Translations under genes and position numbers: made by a program
The notes under the pieces: model-generated
Database searches by the model: none
What the model was told of the DNA's origin: nothing
What the model saw: only the letters and a program-made list of their open reading frames with translations
Origin: Owenia fusiformis
Lineage: Eukaryota; Annelida; Polychaeta; Sabellida; Oweniidae
DNA length: 60,000 nt
Assembly (NCBI GenBank): GCA_903813345.2
Contig: CAIIXF020000005.1
Location: 7,321,375-7,381,374 of the forward strand
Reading direction: 5' to 3'
Part shown: positions 12,739 through 25,561 of the stretch, piece by piece
Layout of the letters: each line of letters starts with the position of its first letter
Numbering within the stretch: position 1 is the stretch's first letter

Positions 12739-14512
12739 CTATGAGTAGACAACAGATACCTTGATATCATTGGCACTTTTGTTTTTACACCTATTATTCC
12801 ATGGGTAATTCACACTAAAGCCAATGTCTGGTTTCTCAAGCTGCCAACCAGACTGCTTCAATGTAAACTTTCCTTTGCTTCTATCTGACTGAGGAGTTAC
12901 ATCATTTGCATGCCATGTATTGAACGAATCTGGGACACATGGAAACTCAAGGACAATAACCCAGGGTCTAGATGGCTTTTTGGCTGGGATTAATATCCGT
13001 CCATTAAACCCAGAGTTCCACTTGGCAGTATATGTTGCTTTAAGATCATCAAATCTGTCATTGTTGTCATTGTTTCCAGATGTACATGAATGGGTGTTAC
13101 ATGCTCTCTGGTTTTGGTTATTACCCTTACAGAATCGTCCACCATTTTGAGGAACAGGATTGTCACAATTACGTGTTCTGGTCTGTTGTCCTCCACATGG
13201 CTTTGAACAGTGAGTGTAACTAGACCAGCTGCCCCAACCACCATTGATCTGCTCAGTTGGTGGTACAGGCTGAGTTGGTGCTACAGGTACTCTGTTATCA
13301 CCAGCAATGTTCACTGAAAAATATATAATAAAATTCATATAAATAACATATAGAACAATTTAGACAAAATATTATGGTTAATATTTCTATACCAAATAAT
13401 TTTCAAATTTTGGGTCTTCCAAAAATGGAACAATTTCTGAGAAAGAAAGTTTATGATCCTGGGAAAGTCAAATTATGGGATTTGAAGTGTTCATGGAGCC
13501 AATATCTAAGTCAGATGAAATACATGTTTTTGTCACTAATAATATAGAATCTCCGCAAATATTAATCTTATAACAATGCATTGACAAAACAAAATGCCAC
13601 CATCTTGTAAGTTCTTGCAAATGGAAAGAATTAGTTACAGATGCCAACAGCCAAACATTGAACACTGTCCACAAAAAAAGTTGGAAAATATAACAAATGA
13701 GAACAAATAACCTGCTTGTTAAAAACATATTGGAGAATATCAAAAATAATACAAACAAAGACCATACCTGGATCACTTGTACTTTGTTTTCTTTGCCTTA
13801 AAATGTGATCACGATCAGCTCTCGATGCAACTACATCAGCTTCCCAGCATCCAGTGTAAAGATCATTCTTCCCATTGAAGTACCAAGCCCATAGGAAGGT
13901 ATATCTCCCTGGTTGAAAGTCACTAGGCAAGTTGAAAGCGTATGTACCAAGAGCTTTGTCTGGATTCTCACAAAACTTTGGTGCATTCTGGAAACCTGGT
14001 TTTGGATATGTCATGGTCATCTGATTACTTATATGATGCCCGAAAGGTGAGACTCCAAGATCAACCACCAAGTTTTGTTTAAATACTGATAATGAAGGAT
14101 CATCATTTCCATTTCTTGGGCCAACGTAGATGAAATTGCCATTGTCGGGTATATACTTATTGGTGCATCTGACATCGACAACATGGTTTTTGGTAGGATG
14201 AGTGATGACAATTCTTTGTCCTGGGAAGTAGACTGCCATTGGGTGGAGACTATCATAGCTGGAGTCATCACGGGAAGTCCTACATGGTGCATGTGAAGGA
14301 GGATTATTGACATCGAAACCTGTGTCACTTCCATGTTGGCCATCTCGATGAGCAAACCTATGAGCATGTCTTGGCCATGCTCTGCAAATGTTTTTATTCC
14401 AGTATTCACCGTTCTCCTCCAGATAGTCAGTGCAAGTGAGCCAAGAATGACACATCACTGCAGACACATAGCTTATTAAAAGTACATATTTGAGCTTATC
14501 GTCACCCATCAC
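12739..14512 (-). CDS. Secreted LPMO-like protein with TSP1 and CBM2-like domains (complete, two exons)
   Basis: Exon 1 is 14512-13768 and exon 2 is 13313-12739; the phase-1 junction (CCA G|TG AAC) has donor GTATGG and acceptor TTTTCAG. The product has 439 residues. Residues 1-21 form a signal peptide ending VMC, so the mature chain would begin with His22 (HSWLTCTDY). The first domain (22 to about 230) has six cysteines (27, 43, 77, 116, 181, 222), a GQRIVITHPTKNH block (His105, His110) and a closing GRYTFLWAWYFNGKNDLYTG-C pattern. A mature N-terminal His, a second internal His and a Tyr in that closing strand are the hallmarks of copper lytic polysaccharide monooxygenases; the sequence does not look like AA15, AA10 or AA9. 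Residues 273-325 are a thrombospondin type-1 repeat (WGSW, six cysteines). Residues about 340-439 resemble a CBM2 cellulose/chitin-binding module (AKWNSGFNGRI, WVIVLEF, GF near the end). Likely role: oxidative attack on an insoluble polysaccharide outside the cell. Activity is inferred; gene structure is firm. Confidence 0.85.
13314..13767 (-). other. Intron of the LPMO-like gene, with a partial repeat
   Basis: A 454-bp phase-1 GT-AG intron. It contains a partial CACCAAACACC-family copy (about 13632-13710; TTACAGATGCCAACAGCC, then CACAAAAAAAGTTGGAAA). The open frame of exon 1 continues 45 codons into the intron before a stop, so retention would remove the TSP1 and CBM domains. Confidence 0.85.
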
Positions 14513-16145
14513 CTATTTCAATGTTGAAATAAAGTGAATAAATGATGTTTTCTGTTCTTTTGGGTTTTCAAGTTCAAAGTAGTTTATCGGATGATTTTCG
14601 TTCTGTTATATACTCAAGAATTCCCTCATTTCCTCTCTGAGTCATTGGTTTACCTTAAACACTCCTTTCTCAATTGCTGCTTTTCTGAGAATGTTACTTC
14701 CTCTCCTCTTTTCAGTCAGCACAAAGATTATACATAGATTGTTTGAACTTGAATTTCAATTTCAATGAATTACTTTGTCATGTGTAATAAAATATTTTGC
14801 AGGCCTATTTTTAAAATATGCTTACCATTTACAGTTATTGGATTTCATATAATAGAAGGAAGTGAGATGACGTCATTCTTAGAAAAGCAACAACCAGAAC
14901 ACTTTTGATTCACATGCTTTAACACATAAAGCAAGTGCTATTCAGAAATGAAGTGAAGTAGTTCAAAGAACCAAACAAAAGAGTTGCATGTTCTCTCTTG
15001 TAACGAGAAAATGAATAATAAAAAACATATAGAGTCTATTACTTTTTATTTGAGTTTTGAAGTAGATGACGTATAACCTAAATCTTATTAAAATTCACAC
15101 GCATCAAAATTAAAAGAATACAGAGCATTCAATAAACCTTGTAGACTATTGAGAAAAAACATGTAACTATAAATTTCTACTCGTTTTTATTGTATATTTT
15201 TGAGTAATAATTATAGTAAAAAAAAGTAAAACAAGAAAAAGTGTAAGTAGGTCATATCAAGTTGGTTGGTGGTCTGCACCCTATAAATGATCAAAGTCAT
15301 AGTCCTTAAAAATACAATATGTACTTTTACTTTTTACTGTACTTTTACTTAATTTGGCGGCCGTTTTAATTTATCGGATCCACCATATTACCAAATTCAC
15401 CGATAATTTTAGTATCATGTAAATGAGTACCATTAATATTTAATACATTGTCATATTGCAAGTCCACCAAGTAAATAGCCGCCAAATGTTCAAAACAGCA
15501 AATCCACCAAAATAAGTAGCGCAAAGTTAAGTAGATTTATAGTATTCAAATCAATTTGTCATATTGAGTAATCACATACATTGTACATAGTTCTCCTTTA
15601 AATTCAACTATTTCTAGTTTCCAGATATTGCACAGCATAAGGGAAAAAACGATTGTGACAGAATACAGCCTCAGTGAGGTGGTCATTAGGACAACCGATC
15701 TAACATAATGCAATTTTCTTCAAATAACTTCAATAAAATGAGTCATGAAATCCTGCTAGCTATGAGCTAAAACGTGATATTATACCATCTGAATCTCTAG
15801 AAGGAAACATAAAACAGCGTAATGTCCAATACATTTACCAGTAAATTGGAAGAAAATGGGGATGGACAGTGATAAAATTGAATTAAGGGATAATAAAAAA
15901 ATGTACTTTACATTAGGTGGTCTGTGTGTTGTATTTTATCTGCTAAGCTGACATAAATATCTATTAAACATACAGGAACTGGTATACGGTCCCATTAAAT
16001 CTATACTTTTAACATTGTATATAAGGAATTAACTTGACAAGCAGATTACCTTGGCTAGATTATCCCTTTAGGCTAGATGGAAAAATAAAGTGTTTAGAAT
16101 ATCTGCACTTGGCCAAAACCCTGCTATCCAAAACCTGCTGATTTA
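14513..16145. other. Upstream region of the LPMO-like gene; no further gene recognised
   Basis: AT-rich DNA presumably holding the promoter of the minus-strand LPMO-like gene. I cannot point to a TATA box. Around 15345-15510 are scattered CCACCAA / GGCGGCC / GCCGCCAAA motifs that suggest a decayed repeat. Confidence 0.45.
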
Positions 16146-16149
16146 AAGT

Positions 16150-16285
16150 AACACACAAGGCATCAACATGCAATACCTGCCATTTATTACAGACATTGAA
16201 TGCTGGAGGTTGAACACCAAACACCATCCACAAAAAAGTTGGAAGACAATAACAATATGTCGCCACTTCTGGTGGTAATATAATG
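16150..16285. repeat. CACCAAACACC interspersed repeat, copy 2
   Basis: It shares AAGGCATCAACATGCAA, CTGCCATTTATTACAGACAT, CACCAAACACCATCCACAAA and ATATGTCGCCACTT with the copies at 3810, 33115 and 42880. Confidence 0.7.
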
Positions 16286-16505
16286 ATATGTATCTGTATG
16301 ATATTAACAAGAATGGCCGACTTTGTCTCATATTCTTTAAATTACATCTAAACAACTGAACTTGGCAATTTATTTCAGACCAGACATTATCACAGGGATC
16401 GTTATGTGGCACTGTAGAGCTTTTTGATTGGAGGGATATCAAACTGCAAAATAATGGCTCCTAGTAAGAGGGCAGTACAGTGTACTAGCTGATATGAACA
16501 GGTTA

Positions 16506-16717
16506 TAGTAAAACCTGTCTAAATAGAACACCTTTGGTATCTCTAAAAAGTGTTCCACTTGTCTTGGGACCTCTAAAAGGTGTCCCACTTGGGAGGGAGG
16601 TGTTCCACTTACAGAGGTTCATTTAACATTTAGTCAGTTGGTCTTGAGATTCTGAAAAGTGTTCTACTAACAGAGGTGTTCAACTTCTAGAGGTGTTCCA
16701 CTTTACAGGTTTCACTG
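16506..16717. mobile_element. CAGTAAAACCTG-family MITE with TA flanks
   Basis: The left end is TAGTAAAACCTGTC and the right end is GACAGGTTTTACTG-like (ACAGGTTTCACTG), each beside TA. The interior has repeated GTGTTCCACTT motifs. A sibling copy ends at 29587. Confidence 0.75.
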
Positions 16718-16999
16718 TATATGCAACCTCTCTATCAATTCAGCAAGTTAGCTTCTATTTACATTATTCATGATACTAAAGAAAGGTAAGTTACCTGAGA
16801 TGCCGGATATATGAAGAGCCATTTATTTCATTGCGGTAGTTTCGACAAGCAGAAATAAATAAAAATAATTCTGAATCTCATAATAAGTACTTTCCCTAAA
16901 GGTTAATAGTAATTGAGATTGATTTGAAGATTCTATAATTTGTCATCTATAAACTAATTCTTATCAAGTCTTGCTCTTTACTTGGCACATAAAATGTTG

Positions 17000-17068
17000 T
17001 CAAAAGTGAATCCCCCTGGAATTTTTCAAAAAATGAACCCCCCTTGGCAAACCCTGGCTACGGGCCTG
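17000..17068. mobile_element. Truncated copy of the CAGGCCTG MITE
   Basis: Only the right end is present: CCCCTTGGCAAACCCTGGC then TACGGGCCTG, matching 1638-1848 and 21078-21279. Confidence 0.6.
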
Positions 17069-17289
17069 ACATTATTCATACAGGCTAGGATATGACTTAC
17101 TGCGAGAGGCTCATAATAGAATATAATCTTGTATAAGTCTAATAAGACTCCATCTCCCCCCTCCCCCCGCCAACATCTTTTCACTAAATAGACTAAAAAA
17201 TGGTTGATTATTACCATAAGGCAATGGACTGAATGTAAATATGGTAAAAAATGTTGTAGCAATAATGTTTTCCATCTTTGCAAAGAACC

Positions 17290-19975
17290 CTGGTCTCTGG
17301 TATTCCCTTACCCCCTACCCCACCCACCCTTATCTATATCTATTTTATAACTTTGCACGGTAGCTTGATGAATTGTCAGCCAATCCAATCTCTGATTATA
17401 AATCTTACCTTGATCTCAGCAGATTACTGAGTGGAATGTTTGTTTTATTCTGTTTATGTCTCTGGAAATTAGCAATCTATTTTCTAGGTTCCAAGAATTT
17501 GATTATCATCATAATCATTTTAACATAGAAAGGGTCATCATGACAAATCTGAATCTCCAATATTTTATATACTTATTAGATTAAGACAACGAGAGGGCTA
17601 AGCTGACAGGTCACAGAAAGGGGAAAACAATCGATTTTCCATGACCTGGTCACTTTGATACCAATCGTATCTTCTGTGACTCCAAAGTTTTCCTGATTAT
17701 TGCGTGACCATGACAACCCTGATGTAGGGTGTTTTATTTTCTTGTTAAGTTAATGATAGTGTCATCGAAATCGAAAATAAATTCCCTCGGAGTCAAATAT
17801 CAATTAATTGGAGCCTTCACCTGATAGTTATGTTTGAAAAGGGATTACGTAATTGAACCTGTCCTGATCCGCTGCAGGAGTTATAGACCTGAAGTCCTCA
17901 TTGGCATGACACAAAACTATTTCATTAGCGACGGGGCCATTGAAAAAATGAAGTATGGGAACAAGGTCTAAAGAGGATCAAGTTCAGTGCAAGAATCTTT
18001 GTATTGAAAGCAATTTCAGAAAATCTATGACTCTAATGTCTCGAATGTCCTTTTATATTTTCTCAAGTTCATCTTTTTCCCCCTTGGTAAACCCAATTTT
18101 ACCTAGAGTGGGTCACTTGGAAATAAACAGCTGACCATTTATTTAATGGGTATCCTAATAAAAGTACAATATCTCAAAGATTTTCTCAACGTGCCAATAA
18201 ACTAATCAGTTCTAGAATTTGATATAAAAAATCCCTGAAAATTTCAAATCAATCTGACATGTTGTTTGTCTGGAATTGCACAGAGAAGAAAAGTGAAACA
18301 CTGCCTGTCACCCCACCCACCAAGCTGAAAACAACATTGTATTCTTTCTTAGGTAAAATAAAAAATGTCAATGAATACTTAGTGAATCAGTAATAATGAG
18401 AATGCACAAAGGGCGATACCTCAATATTAAAAAAAAACAATAGCTCCTATTAACAATATGAACCACATTAATGACACAGGGCCTCGAAATAGTAAACTGG
18501 AAATCCTTTCCTGCACTTGTGTATACGTGAAAATGTTGAGCCTTTTTGAAATTTGAGTTTATGTTTGTGTTCTCTTATTAAAAAAGTGGGCCCTAAATAA
18601 TAATAACTATGGTGATCTGACTAAAAATGTCTTGAACTCGTCAACATGTTTTCATGATTTCTTGAATTCTCACTGACGTGTAAATGCATTTCAAATGGGT
18701 GCAAGTTATTTCTCAAATTATTAACTCGTGTTACTGCTTCTTGAAGATCAGTGATAAAGGAGAGATTGACATCATATATTATTACACAGAAGCTCATAAT
18801 AGTTGAAATGACATAAGAAATAATCCGCAACTAGCAGAGGAAGTAATTACTGAAATCACCGCCCCTCGATACCCCAGGGACATGTAACAAAGCTATGCGA
18901 TCAAATGAATTCTACTCTACTAAAGTGCCTATTAGAACAGTGTATCATTCGTTTTGCACTAGACTCTACACATAATAAATTTCATTTTGTGGCTGGGTGG
19001 GTGGTAAAAGGTGTTTCATTATCAAAAAGGTGAGGAAATCATTTTAGAGTACTCTCTCTATGAAAAATTATTGCAATCCTATGAAGTGTTTAATTACCAA
19101 AGATAGCTTGATAATGCAGTTGATGAAATATATTACAGTTTAGTACAATTTAGTTTGATTTGAGATGATCCCTCTCATACAGCAAGGTATTTATTAAGGA
19201 ACATTTACGCAATAATTTAATTAACGCAGGTGGGAATGTTCCAGACAGACATCATTAGACTTCACTTCTTTGTGAAATGAATGAAATGCCCTTAATTAAT
19301 TGGTTCAGAGAAGGCTCACTTGTATAACAAGGAATTTCAATAATAGCTATACTTAAAGGCAGAAAATGTACTGTCATGATCTTATTAATACCATGACCAC
19401 ATTTTCCAATTTGATAAAACCTATATTAAGAATACTAGCTTATCTTAAGAGGAAAGAATTCTCATCTGTCATACCATTAAAAATTTGTAGTTTGATTTTA
19501 AGTCAACTAGATTTTTATAATGACCTACTGAACTGTAAGATAAAATAGTTTTATGTACCACAGAGTAATCTCTGTATAGTTTGTGTGATAGATATATATA
19601 TATTTCTTTATTGCAACCATAATTGATCATAATAATATACATTATTTTATGTTAACATATATACAAACATTTAGGTGAACAATACAAGGTCGGGATGATA
19701 TTTACAAAATGGCGTTTGTTCGATGTTGATACATCGCATACAAAGTGCTAACAATAAATATACAGTCATCCTGCTCATCTGGAGCTAAACACACAACACC
19801 CTTACACGTGTTAGTACCCACATAAGCATTGTCCAACTACTAGTTACTATATATTTACTTTCTAATATGCAAGCTGCGCCACATCTATTATCTTACTAAA
19901 GAGAGTTTCAAGAAAAAAAACATTATCCTGAGATTCAGAACGTCCTTATACAATCTCAAATATCACCTCATATTA
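17290..19975. other. No gene recognised
   Basis: A long AT-rich stretch with no exon I can support. A TATATATATA tract sits near 19591-19600, followed by compositionally distinct sequence to about 19870 that could be the 3' tail of an old retroelement; that is only an impression. Confidence 0.45.
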
Positions 19976-19978
19976 AGT

Positions 19979-20142
19979 CAGGGTTTTCATTAGCAGCATG
20001 CAACGGGTGATTTTTACCAATTGTTTTCACAAAATTGCCTGTGTTTTTAGGGACTTTTCCATGTTAAATCTATGATTTCTATTAATTTTGCTTGTTGTTT
20101 TCATTTATTTAGCCTTTTGTGAGAAATTCTAGTGAAACCCTG
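19979..20142. mobile_element. CAGGGTTTTCATTAG MITE
   Basis: A 164-bp element, left end CAGGGTTTTCATTAGCA and right end TTCTAGTGAAACCCTG. The flanking pentamers TAAGT and AAAGT match at four of five bases, consistent with a 5-bp target duplication. It is closely related to 42161-42331; both share TTCACAAAATxGCCTG and ATCTATGATTTC. Confidence 0.7.
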
Positions 20143-21070
20143 AAAGTAGAAATGTTTGCCAATTATTCAAGCTTATATCATTTACCTACAAAATATTAGC
20201 GTGATCCTAATATAATTACTATATAAAATATATCATTAATATTTCATTCATTCAAGGACTTAAATAATAAATTCACATCACGGATAGTGAGAAGTTCTAC
20301 TTTAAGCTGATTATATAGTATACCAGGTAATGAACGTAAAGTTCCCATTCCACTTCTTCATGGCTATTACACATGAGTCTCACAATCTGATTGGTCCATT
20401 CATGAAAATAAGTCAGCCAAGCAGATCTAGGATTATGCAATGGTCTTGTACAAGTATTTGTAGAATTATCTGGCAAAAATGGCAAGATTGAGATATGCAT
20501 TATTTTTTCTTATATCATTTAGGCTTGTATGACTGCCAAATGTAGATAATTATGTTTTGGCGTAATTTTTTGAAATATATCAATATTTTTTTCTGATATT
20601 ACTTTCATGACCTCTTCCATTTGTGATTATTTGATGTTTTACATTCATCCTTTTACACATTTTATGTTAAAATCCAATCAATGGTTGAAAATTAATTTCT
20701 ATACTTTAGTTTCTGATCTTACCACTCTATTTAGATAGCAGCAATTTTTGCTCAAATTTCTATCCCACTTGTTTTGAAAAATTACTCTTATCATCAGCAT
20801 TCTCAACGTAGAAATTGAATCCATGCAAAACACTATCTAAAAATACTGTTTTTCATTATCTGCACACTTCAATATTTATCTGTGATAATTCTAGGATATT
20901 TCAAATTAACATCCTGAAGTTGATGAGAACATAGGAACTATTTTGACAGATATTAACACTTTCTTGTCACTTTGTTTGCTTAATGAAGCCTCAATCTAGG
21001 TGTTCATTACTAAAATTATCTGAACTTTACATGACACAAATCACACTTGTTTTTTGTACTTGAATAAGGA
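20143..21070. other. No gene recognised
   Basis: AT-rich sequence. The open frame at 20297-20500 on the minus strand (67 codons) is not recognisable. Confidence 0.45.
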
Positions 21071-21077
21071 GGGCCAA

Positions 21078-21279
21078 CAGGCCTGAAGCAAAGGGGAGTA
21101 CAGATGATGCAAGCGAATCCCCCCCCCCCCCCTTCTAGGCCAAAAAGTCCTTAAAAATCATGTAGTTTTTCACCTTTCTGAGCTCTTTAAGTAATTTATG
21201 GCCAATGCTGTCATATGTTAACCCCACTGGAAATCTTTGGAAAAGTGACCCCCCTTGATAAAAACTGGTAATGGGCCTG
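21078..21279. mobile_element. CAGGCCTG MITE, second copy
   Basis: Left end CAGGCCTGAAGCAAAGG, right end GGTAATGGGCCTG; contains a long C run (about 21120-21132). Its middle matches 1638-1848 (CATGTAGTTTTTCACC versus the reverse-strand equivalent). No exact target duplication remains. Confidence 0.6.
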
Positions 21280-21344
21280 AAGATTATAGGATTACAGAAG
21301 GAGCAAATGATGGTTGTTTGATAAGCAAATGGCAGATGATTTTC

Positions 21345-21470
21345 TCTCGTTAAACATTGTTTTCACAAAAGTCACCTGTTGTTTTGAGGAATTTTGCAAC
21401 TTTAAGACACGTTTCAATGCAATAATCATGTTTGTTCTGTCTTTTATTGGAAATTCTAGTAAATCAACTG
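21345..21470. repeat. Decayed relative of the CAGGGTTTTCATTAG MITE
   Basis: It retains TTGTTTTCACAAAAGTCACC, CCTGTTGTTTTGAGG and GGAAATTCTAGT, which align with the interior and right side of 19979-20142. Ends are not definable. Confidence 0.4.
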
Positions 21471-21947
21471 ATTTGTCTAACGTCAATAACCTCCCATGAT
21501 TAAAGCAATTTGAAAATGACTAACTTAATGAAAACCTTACACCCAACTGAAAATCCATTTGCTCTCACGGGATGGCATTTTTTAAAAAACTTGCATATTT
21601 TGCTTTATTTTGAACTTTTCTCAGTCAGAGTAGGCAAAATGAAGAAATATTGCACCTAGTAGACATACAATTCTTAGAAGAGAACTGTAGTTTATTGACA
21701 TCATGCATCATTAACACCCGATTGACTTCTTACTGTTTCTAGCAAACCTAGATCACCTGGATATAAAGCCTGGTAAATATTATTAATACATAAAGCAAAA
21801 GCTGATGTGAAACCAAACAGTAAACATTTCAATTAGATCTAATCAAGATGAGACTAGCTATGAGATATGAGGTAAACACATCCCCTGTAGATATCACAAT
21901 TCTGCAATAATAAAAGCAAGGTATTTCTGCAGGAGTCAATGTAATTA

Positions 21948-23015
21948 TCCCATCGAACGAAGTTCGGAGGGATATAGGGAACGCCTCCGTCCGTCCGTCC
22001 GTCCGTCCGTACGTACGTCTGTACGTACGTCCGTCCGTCCGTCCGTCCGTCCGTCTGTCCATCCGTCCGTCCGTCCGGGCAATAACTCAAATACGGTTGG
22101 CCAGATTTTGTTCATATTTTGTACACATATACCCTATGGGGTTAGAAGTTCTGCTCGAAAAACGATTTTCAAAATGGCCGCTCATTTCAAAATGGTGGCC
22201 ATTTTAGTGACGATTTTACAGTAATTTAGGTGCAATATGTAAACTGTAATAGCAATATGTTTTAAATGTAAAAAAATTATAAAGGACGTTAATAATGCTA
22301 CAAATGTAGATATTAAAGAAGCACATGGCAGCCATCTTGAAAAATGGCGGCCTTTACTCGTCATTTTACAATTTTTGCTGTAACTCAAAAAGTAGTGGAG
22401 CGATTTTGATCATATTTGGTATGTGGATACTATAAGCATTGCACACTGTCTAAAGACACTTTTGGTAGAAGGTGGCCATTTTTCAAAATGGCCGCCATTT
22501 TAACGTATTTTACTATAACTCGAAAAGTAGTAGAGCGATTTTGTTCATATTTGGTATGTGAATACTATAAGCATGGCACACTGTCCTATGACACTTTTGG
22601 TAGAAGGCGGCCATTTTGAAAACAATTTTGAAAAATGGCCGCCATTTTAACGTATTTTACTATAACTCGAAAAGTAGTGGAGCGATTTTGTTCATAATTG
22701 ATATGTGAATACTTTAAGCATGGCACATTGTCTAATAAAACTTTAGGGAGTAGTCGGCCATTTTGAAAAATGGCCACCATTTTTATGTGTGTTATTTTAC
22801 AAGCATGTGTGCGATTTTTCAAAAATTTTAGAGGTGGCTACTTTAAAGCATATTATTTCTTCTGATGACAACTTGGCTAGTGAGCAACCATTTTGAAAAT
22901 GGTGGCCTTTCTGGTGTGTTGTTTTATGATATTTGCGCTTCGTTTGTAAAAATGCCAGCCATTTCTGTTCGATGGGATTCGCTACGCTTTGGCGTTGCCG
23001 TTGTTCTGGTTAAGT
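21948..23015. repeat. Composite interspersed repeat with (CCGT)n and palindromic tandem units
   Basis: It begins TTATCCCATCGAACGAAG and ends ...TGTTCGATGGGATTCGCTAC plus about 40 bp, so its ends are partly inverted copies. At 21987-22076 is a CCGT/ACGT microsatellite. From about 22380 to 22800 three units of 130-150 bp repeat, each with AAGTAGTGGAGCGATTTTG, a TGGTATGTGAATACTATAAG block and a GGCCATTTT...AAAATGGCCGCC palindrome. The reverse complement of its right end closes the window (59923-60000), and a diverged copy lies at about 40640-40855. Confidence 0.75.
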
Positions 23016-24828
23016 TAGTTAGCATGTGATCATGAAATCTCTAACAAGAACCTTTATTGAAAATGGAAAGAGTCATTGATGGCAAAATTTGATTTACAGG
23101 GCATTTGAGTAAAGCTAATTTTGTTCTCAAAGTTTATTCATCATTACTTATTTTTAAATATATGTAAGCACTTAAACACTGTTAAACCATACTAGCCCAT
23201 AAATATTTAAATACACCTCGTATGTTCAAAAATTTCTAAAACATTCAAAATTTATACAGCACATCAATCAGCGCTGATATCAATAGAGCGAGCCACAAGA
23301 CTTCAAGAAAAAATCTAAATAACAAAACTATTTACACAAGACCACAACAGCAACCTACCATACAAAATATAATCGCAAGCGGATACTGGTAGATGAAGAC
23401 TGGGCCCCAGGAAACATAAATTTTAGTGGTCCCATACTTATATTTCTTAAAGGTGAAACTGAATGAAAGTGGAAACCCAAAGTCACTCTCAGCTCAAGTA
23501 TTCTCTTCACCTCTAATGTTACTCATCTCAGTCTAAAGAATAACTGTTTAATTCAATATTAGGTGCTATCACTTTGGATTATCACACTATGCAATTTAAT
23601 AATCGCGCCAGATTCTACACTGACTCAATTATGTAACACTATAATGACAAGGAACATCCACAGCTAAGTAATTGATCATGACAAGAAACAGCCTGTAAAA
23701 TGAGGATGTTCAATTCCAGTTCTGAACAAACAAGAGAGACCATATGAACCAAGATGTGTAAACATCACGTTAGTTTCTTCAAAATCAACAATCCTTGAAC
23801 CTAAAAACAGAGTTGTGTAGTTCGCATTAAAATCCATGCTCTTTGAATCAGGTAAATAACTCAATGCTATCTTAACCTTGCCATGACATAAGTAATAATA
23901 AGATGGGGATAAATTAAATGCTGCAGTTTTCGAGATGTCAGGTAAACTCGAACTGGCAGGAATAATTCTTAGGACTTTTCAGGAAGTTGTTTAGCAAAGG
24001 AACTTTTGAAATGACGTAGCTGATTTCCCTTCATAAGTATGCTCTTTTTGCAAGATTTTCCAAGATGCGTCATTATTATAAGCTGCGTTATGGACGATGC
24101 ATTGTGAATGTAATTTCATAACATTTATTCATTTGTACATATTCATGATTAAACAATTCATTTTGAATATTGACTTGACATTTTCATATTTACTCAGCAT
24201 ACGATATTCATGACATAACGAAAATGAAATCATCACGGCATAGATATTCTGCCCTGTTTTTAACGATATTTGCTTTTAAGGAAGGCAGAACTGAATGGAT
24301 AATTTATCAAGTAGGACCGTTTATATACATGTACTAGTATTTGACAATGAAAGGTATTCTGCTCTTCCTACATCAAACTCAATTTAATTATCTTCTTTGA
24401 AAGCAGAATAATGGGCAAAAGTGTTGATTTATTCTTGATTAACTCCATGAGAAGTCTTGCATCAATCCTCTCTTCAGACTGACTGTCATTATGACTCGAA
24501 TGGTCACAACCTGATTGGGGTCATAAAATTGAAGTTTCAAAGACCTGACAGATGCAAGACTATTCTGAGGTGACATCTATTTTATTTTTTCAAACTTCCA
24601 AACTGTGTTATGAGATGAGATAAAACATCGCCATCTTTTTATCAACAGTATCTTTAAAAGTGTGTTCTTATCATCTGAATGGAGAGAATTCAATTTACAT
24701 ATATTTTCTGTGATCATGCAAACCGTACCTGATAATATAGGTAGATGTACAAACTTAGATCTAAAGAGATTCAAGCTTAACCAACAAGTAATTTTTTATT
24801 GAAACAGCTTGTTTTCTGTCCTATTAGA
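23016..24828. other. No gene recognised
   Basis: AT-rich DNA; I find no exon with both splice context and protein-like content, and no definable repeat. Confidence 0.45.
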
Positions 24829-24833
24829 GAATT

Positions 24834-25367
24834 CACTGGTGATCCACTCGATTACGCTGGTTACCAAAACGGTTCGTTTTGGTAACAAAACGTCGAAACA
24901 TCCGGAAGGTACGATTTTTCTCGTTTCCTTTTACACTTTGTAGGCAGAATTCCCACGACATTTTTTAACACAAACGTGTATCAGTATCATATGTTTAAGA
25001 AAGTGTACATATTTGCGAACAAATAGTTCAGAAGACAACAGAATCGTCGATTTACTTCCTCACTTAAGTTACATAAACGGTTTGGGTTAAAAGTGCAGAT
25101 CTTAACTGTTTTTCGAAAAACCGTTTATGTAACTTAAGTGAGGAAGTAAATCGACGATTATGTTGGCCTCTGAGCTATTTTTTCGCAAACATGTTCATTT
25201 TCTAAAACATATGATACTGATGCAGGTTGTGAGAAAAAACGTTGTGGGGATTCTGCCTACAACGCGTGAAATAAGGAAAAAAGAAAAATCGTGCCTTTGA
25301 CGTTCCGACATTTTGTTACCAAAACGGTTTGTTTTGGTAACCAGAGTAATCGAGTGGATCACCAGTG
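24834..25367. mobile_element. Foldback MITE with 5-bp target duplication GAATT
   Basis: The 534-bp element is essentially one long hairpin. The left end begins CACTGGTGATCCACTCG and the right end is its inverse (CGAGTGGATCACCAGTG). Inner arms also pair: CACTTAAGTTACATAAACGG at about 25061 with its inverse at about 25118. GAATT flanks both sides (24829-24833, 25368-25372). The related element at 57784-58425 shares the terminus CACTGG-GATG/C and the 5-bp duplication. No coding capacity. Confidence 0.9.
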
Positions 25368-25389
25368 GAATTGGAGAATTTCAAATCTT

Positions 25390-25559
25390 CAGTAAAACCT
25401 GTACTGTGAATATTACAAAGAAAAAAGGTTCAGTATTGTTAGGTGTTCATTACAGAGAGGGTAATTTATACAAAGTCAGTAGAGTATGTGTGGAGGAAGG
25501 ATGTCCACTTGAGACAAGTGTTCACTAGAGAGAGGTGTTCACTCAGACAGGTTTTACTG
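25390..25559. mobile_element. CAGTAAAACCTG-family MITE
   Basis: Left end CAGTAAAACCTGTACTG, right end CAGACAGGTTTTACTG followed by TA; contains GTGTTCACTAGAGAGAGGTG. It begins 22 bp after the foldback element at 24834-25367. Confidence 0.75.
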
Positions 25560-25561
25560 TA

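Noticed and set aside
12920-13150. 76-codon plus-strand frame opposite exon 2 of the LPMO-like gene
   Set aside because: Shadow of a conserved coding exon; no independent protein character.
21829-22090. Minus-strand frames rich in TDGR repeats
   Set aside because: Translation of a CCGT microsatellite within an interspersed repeat.
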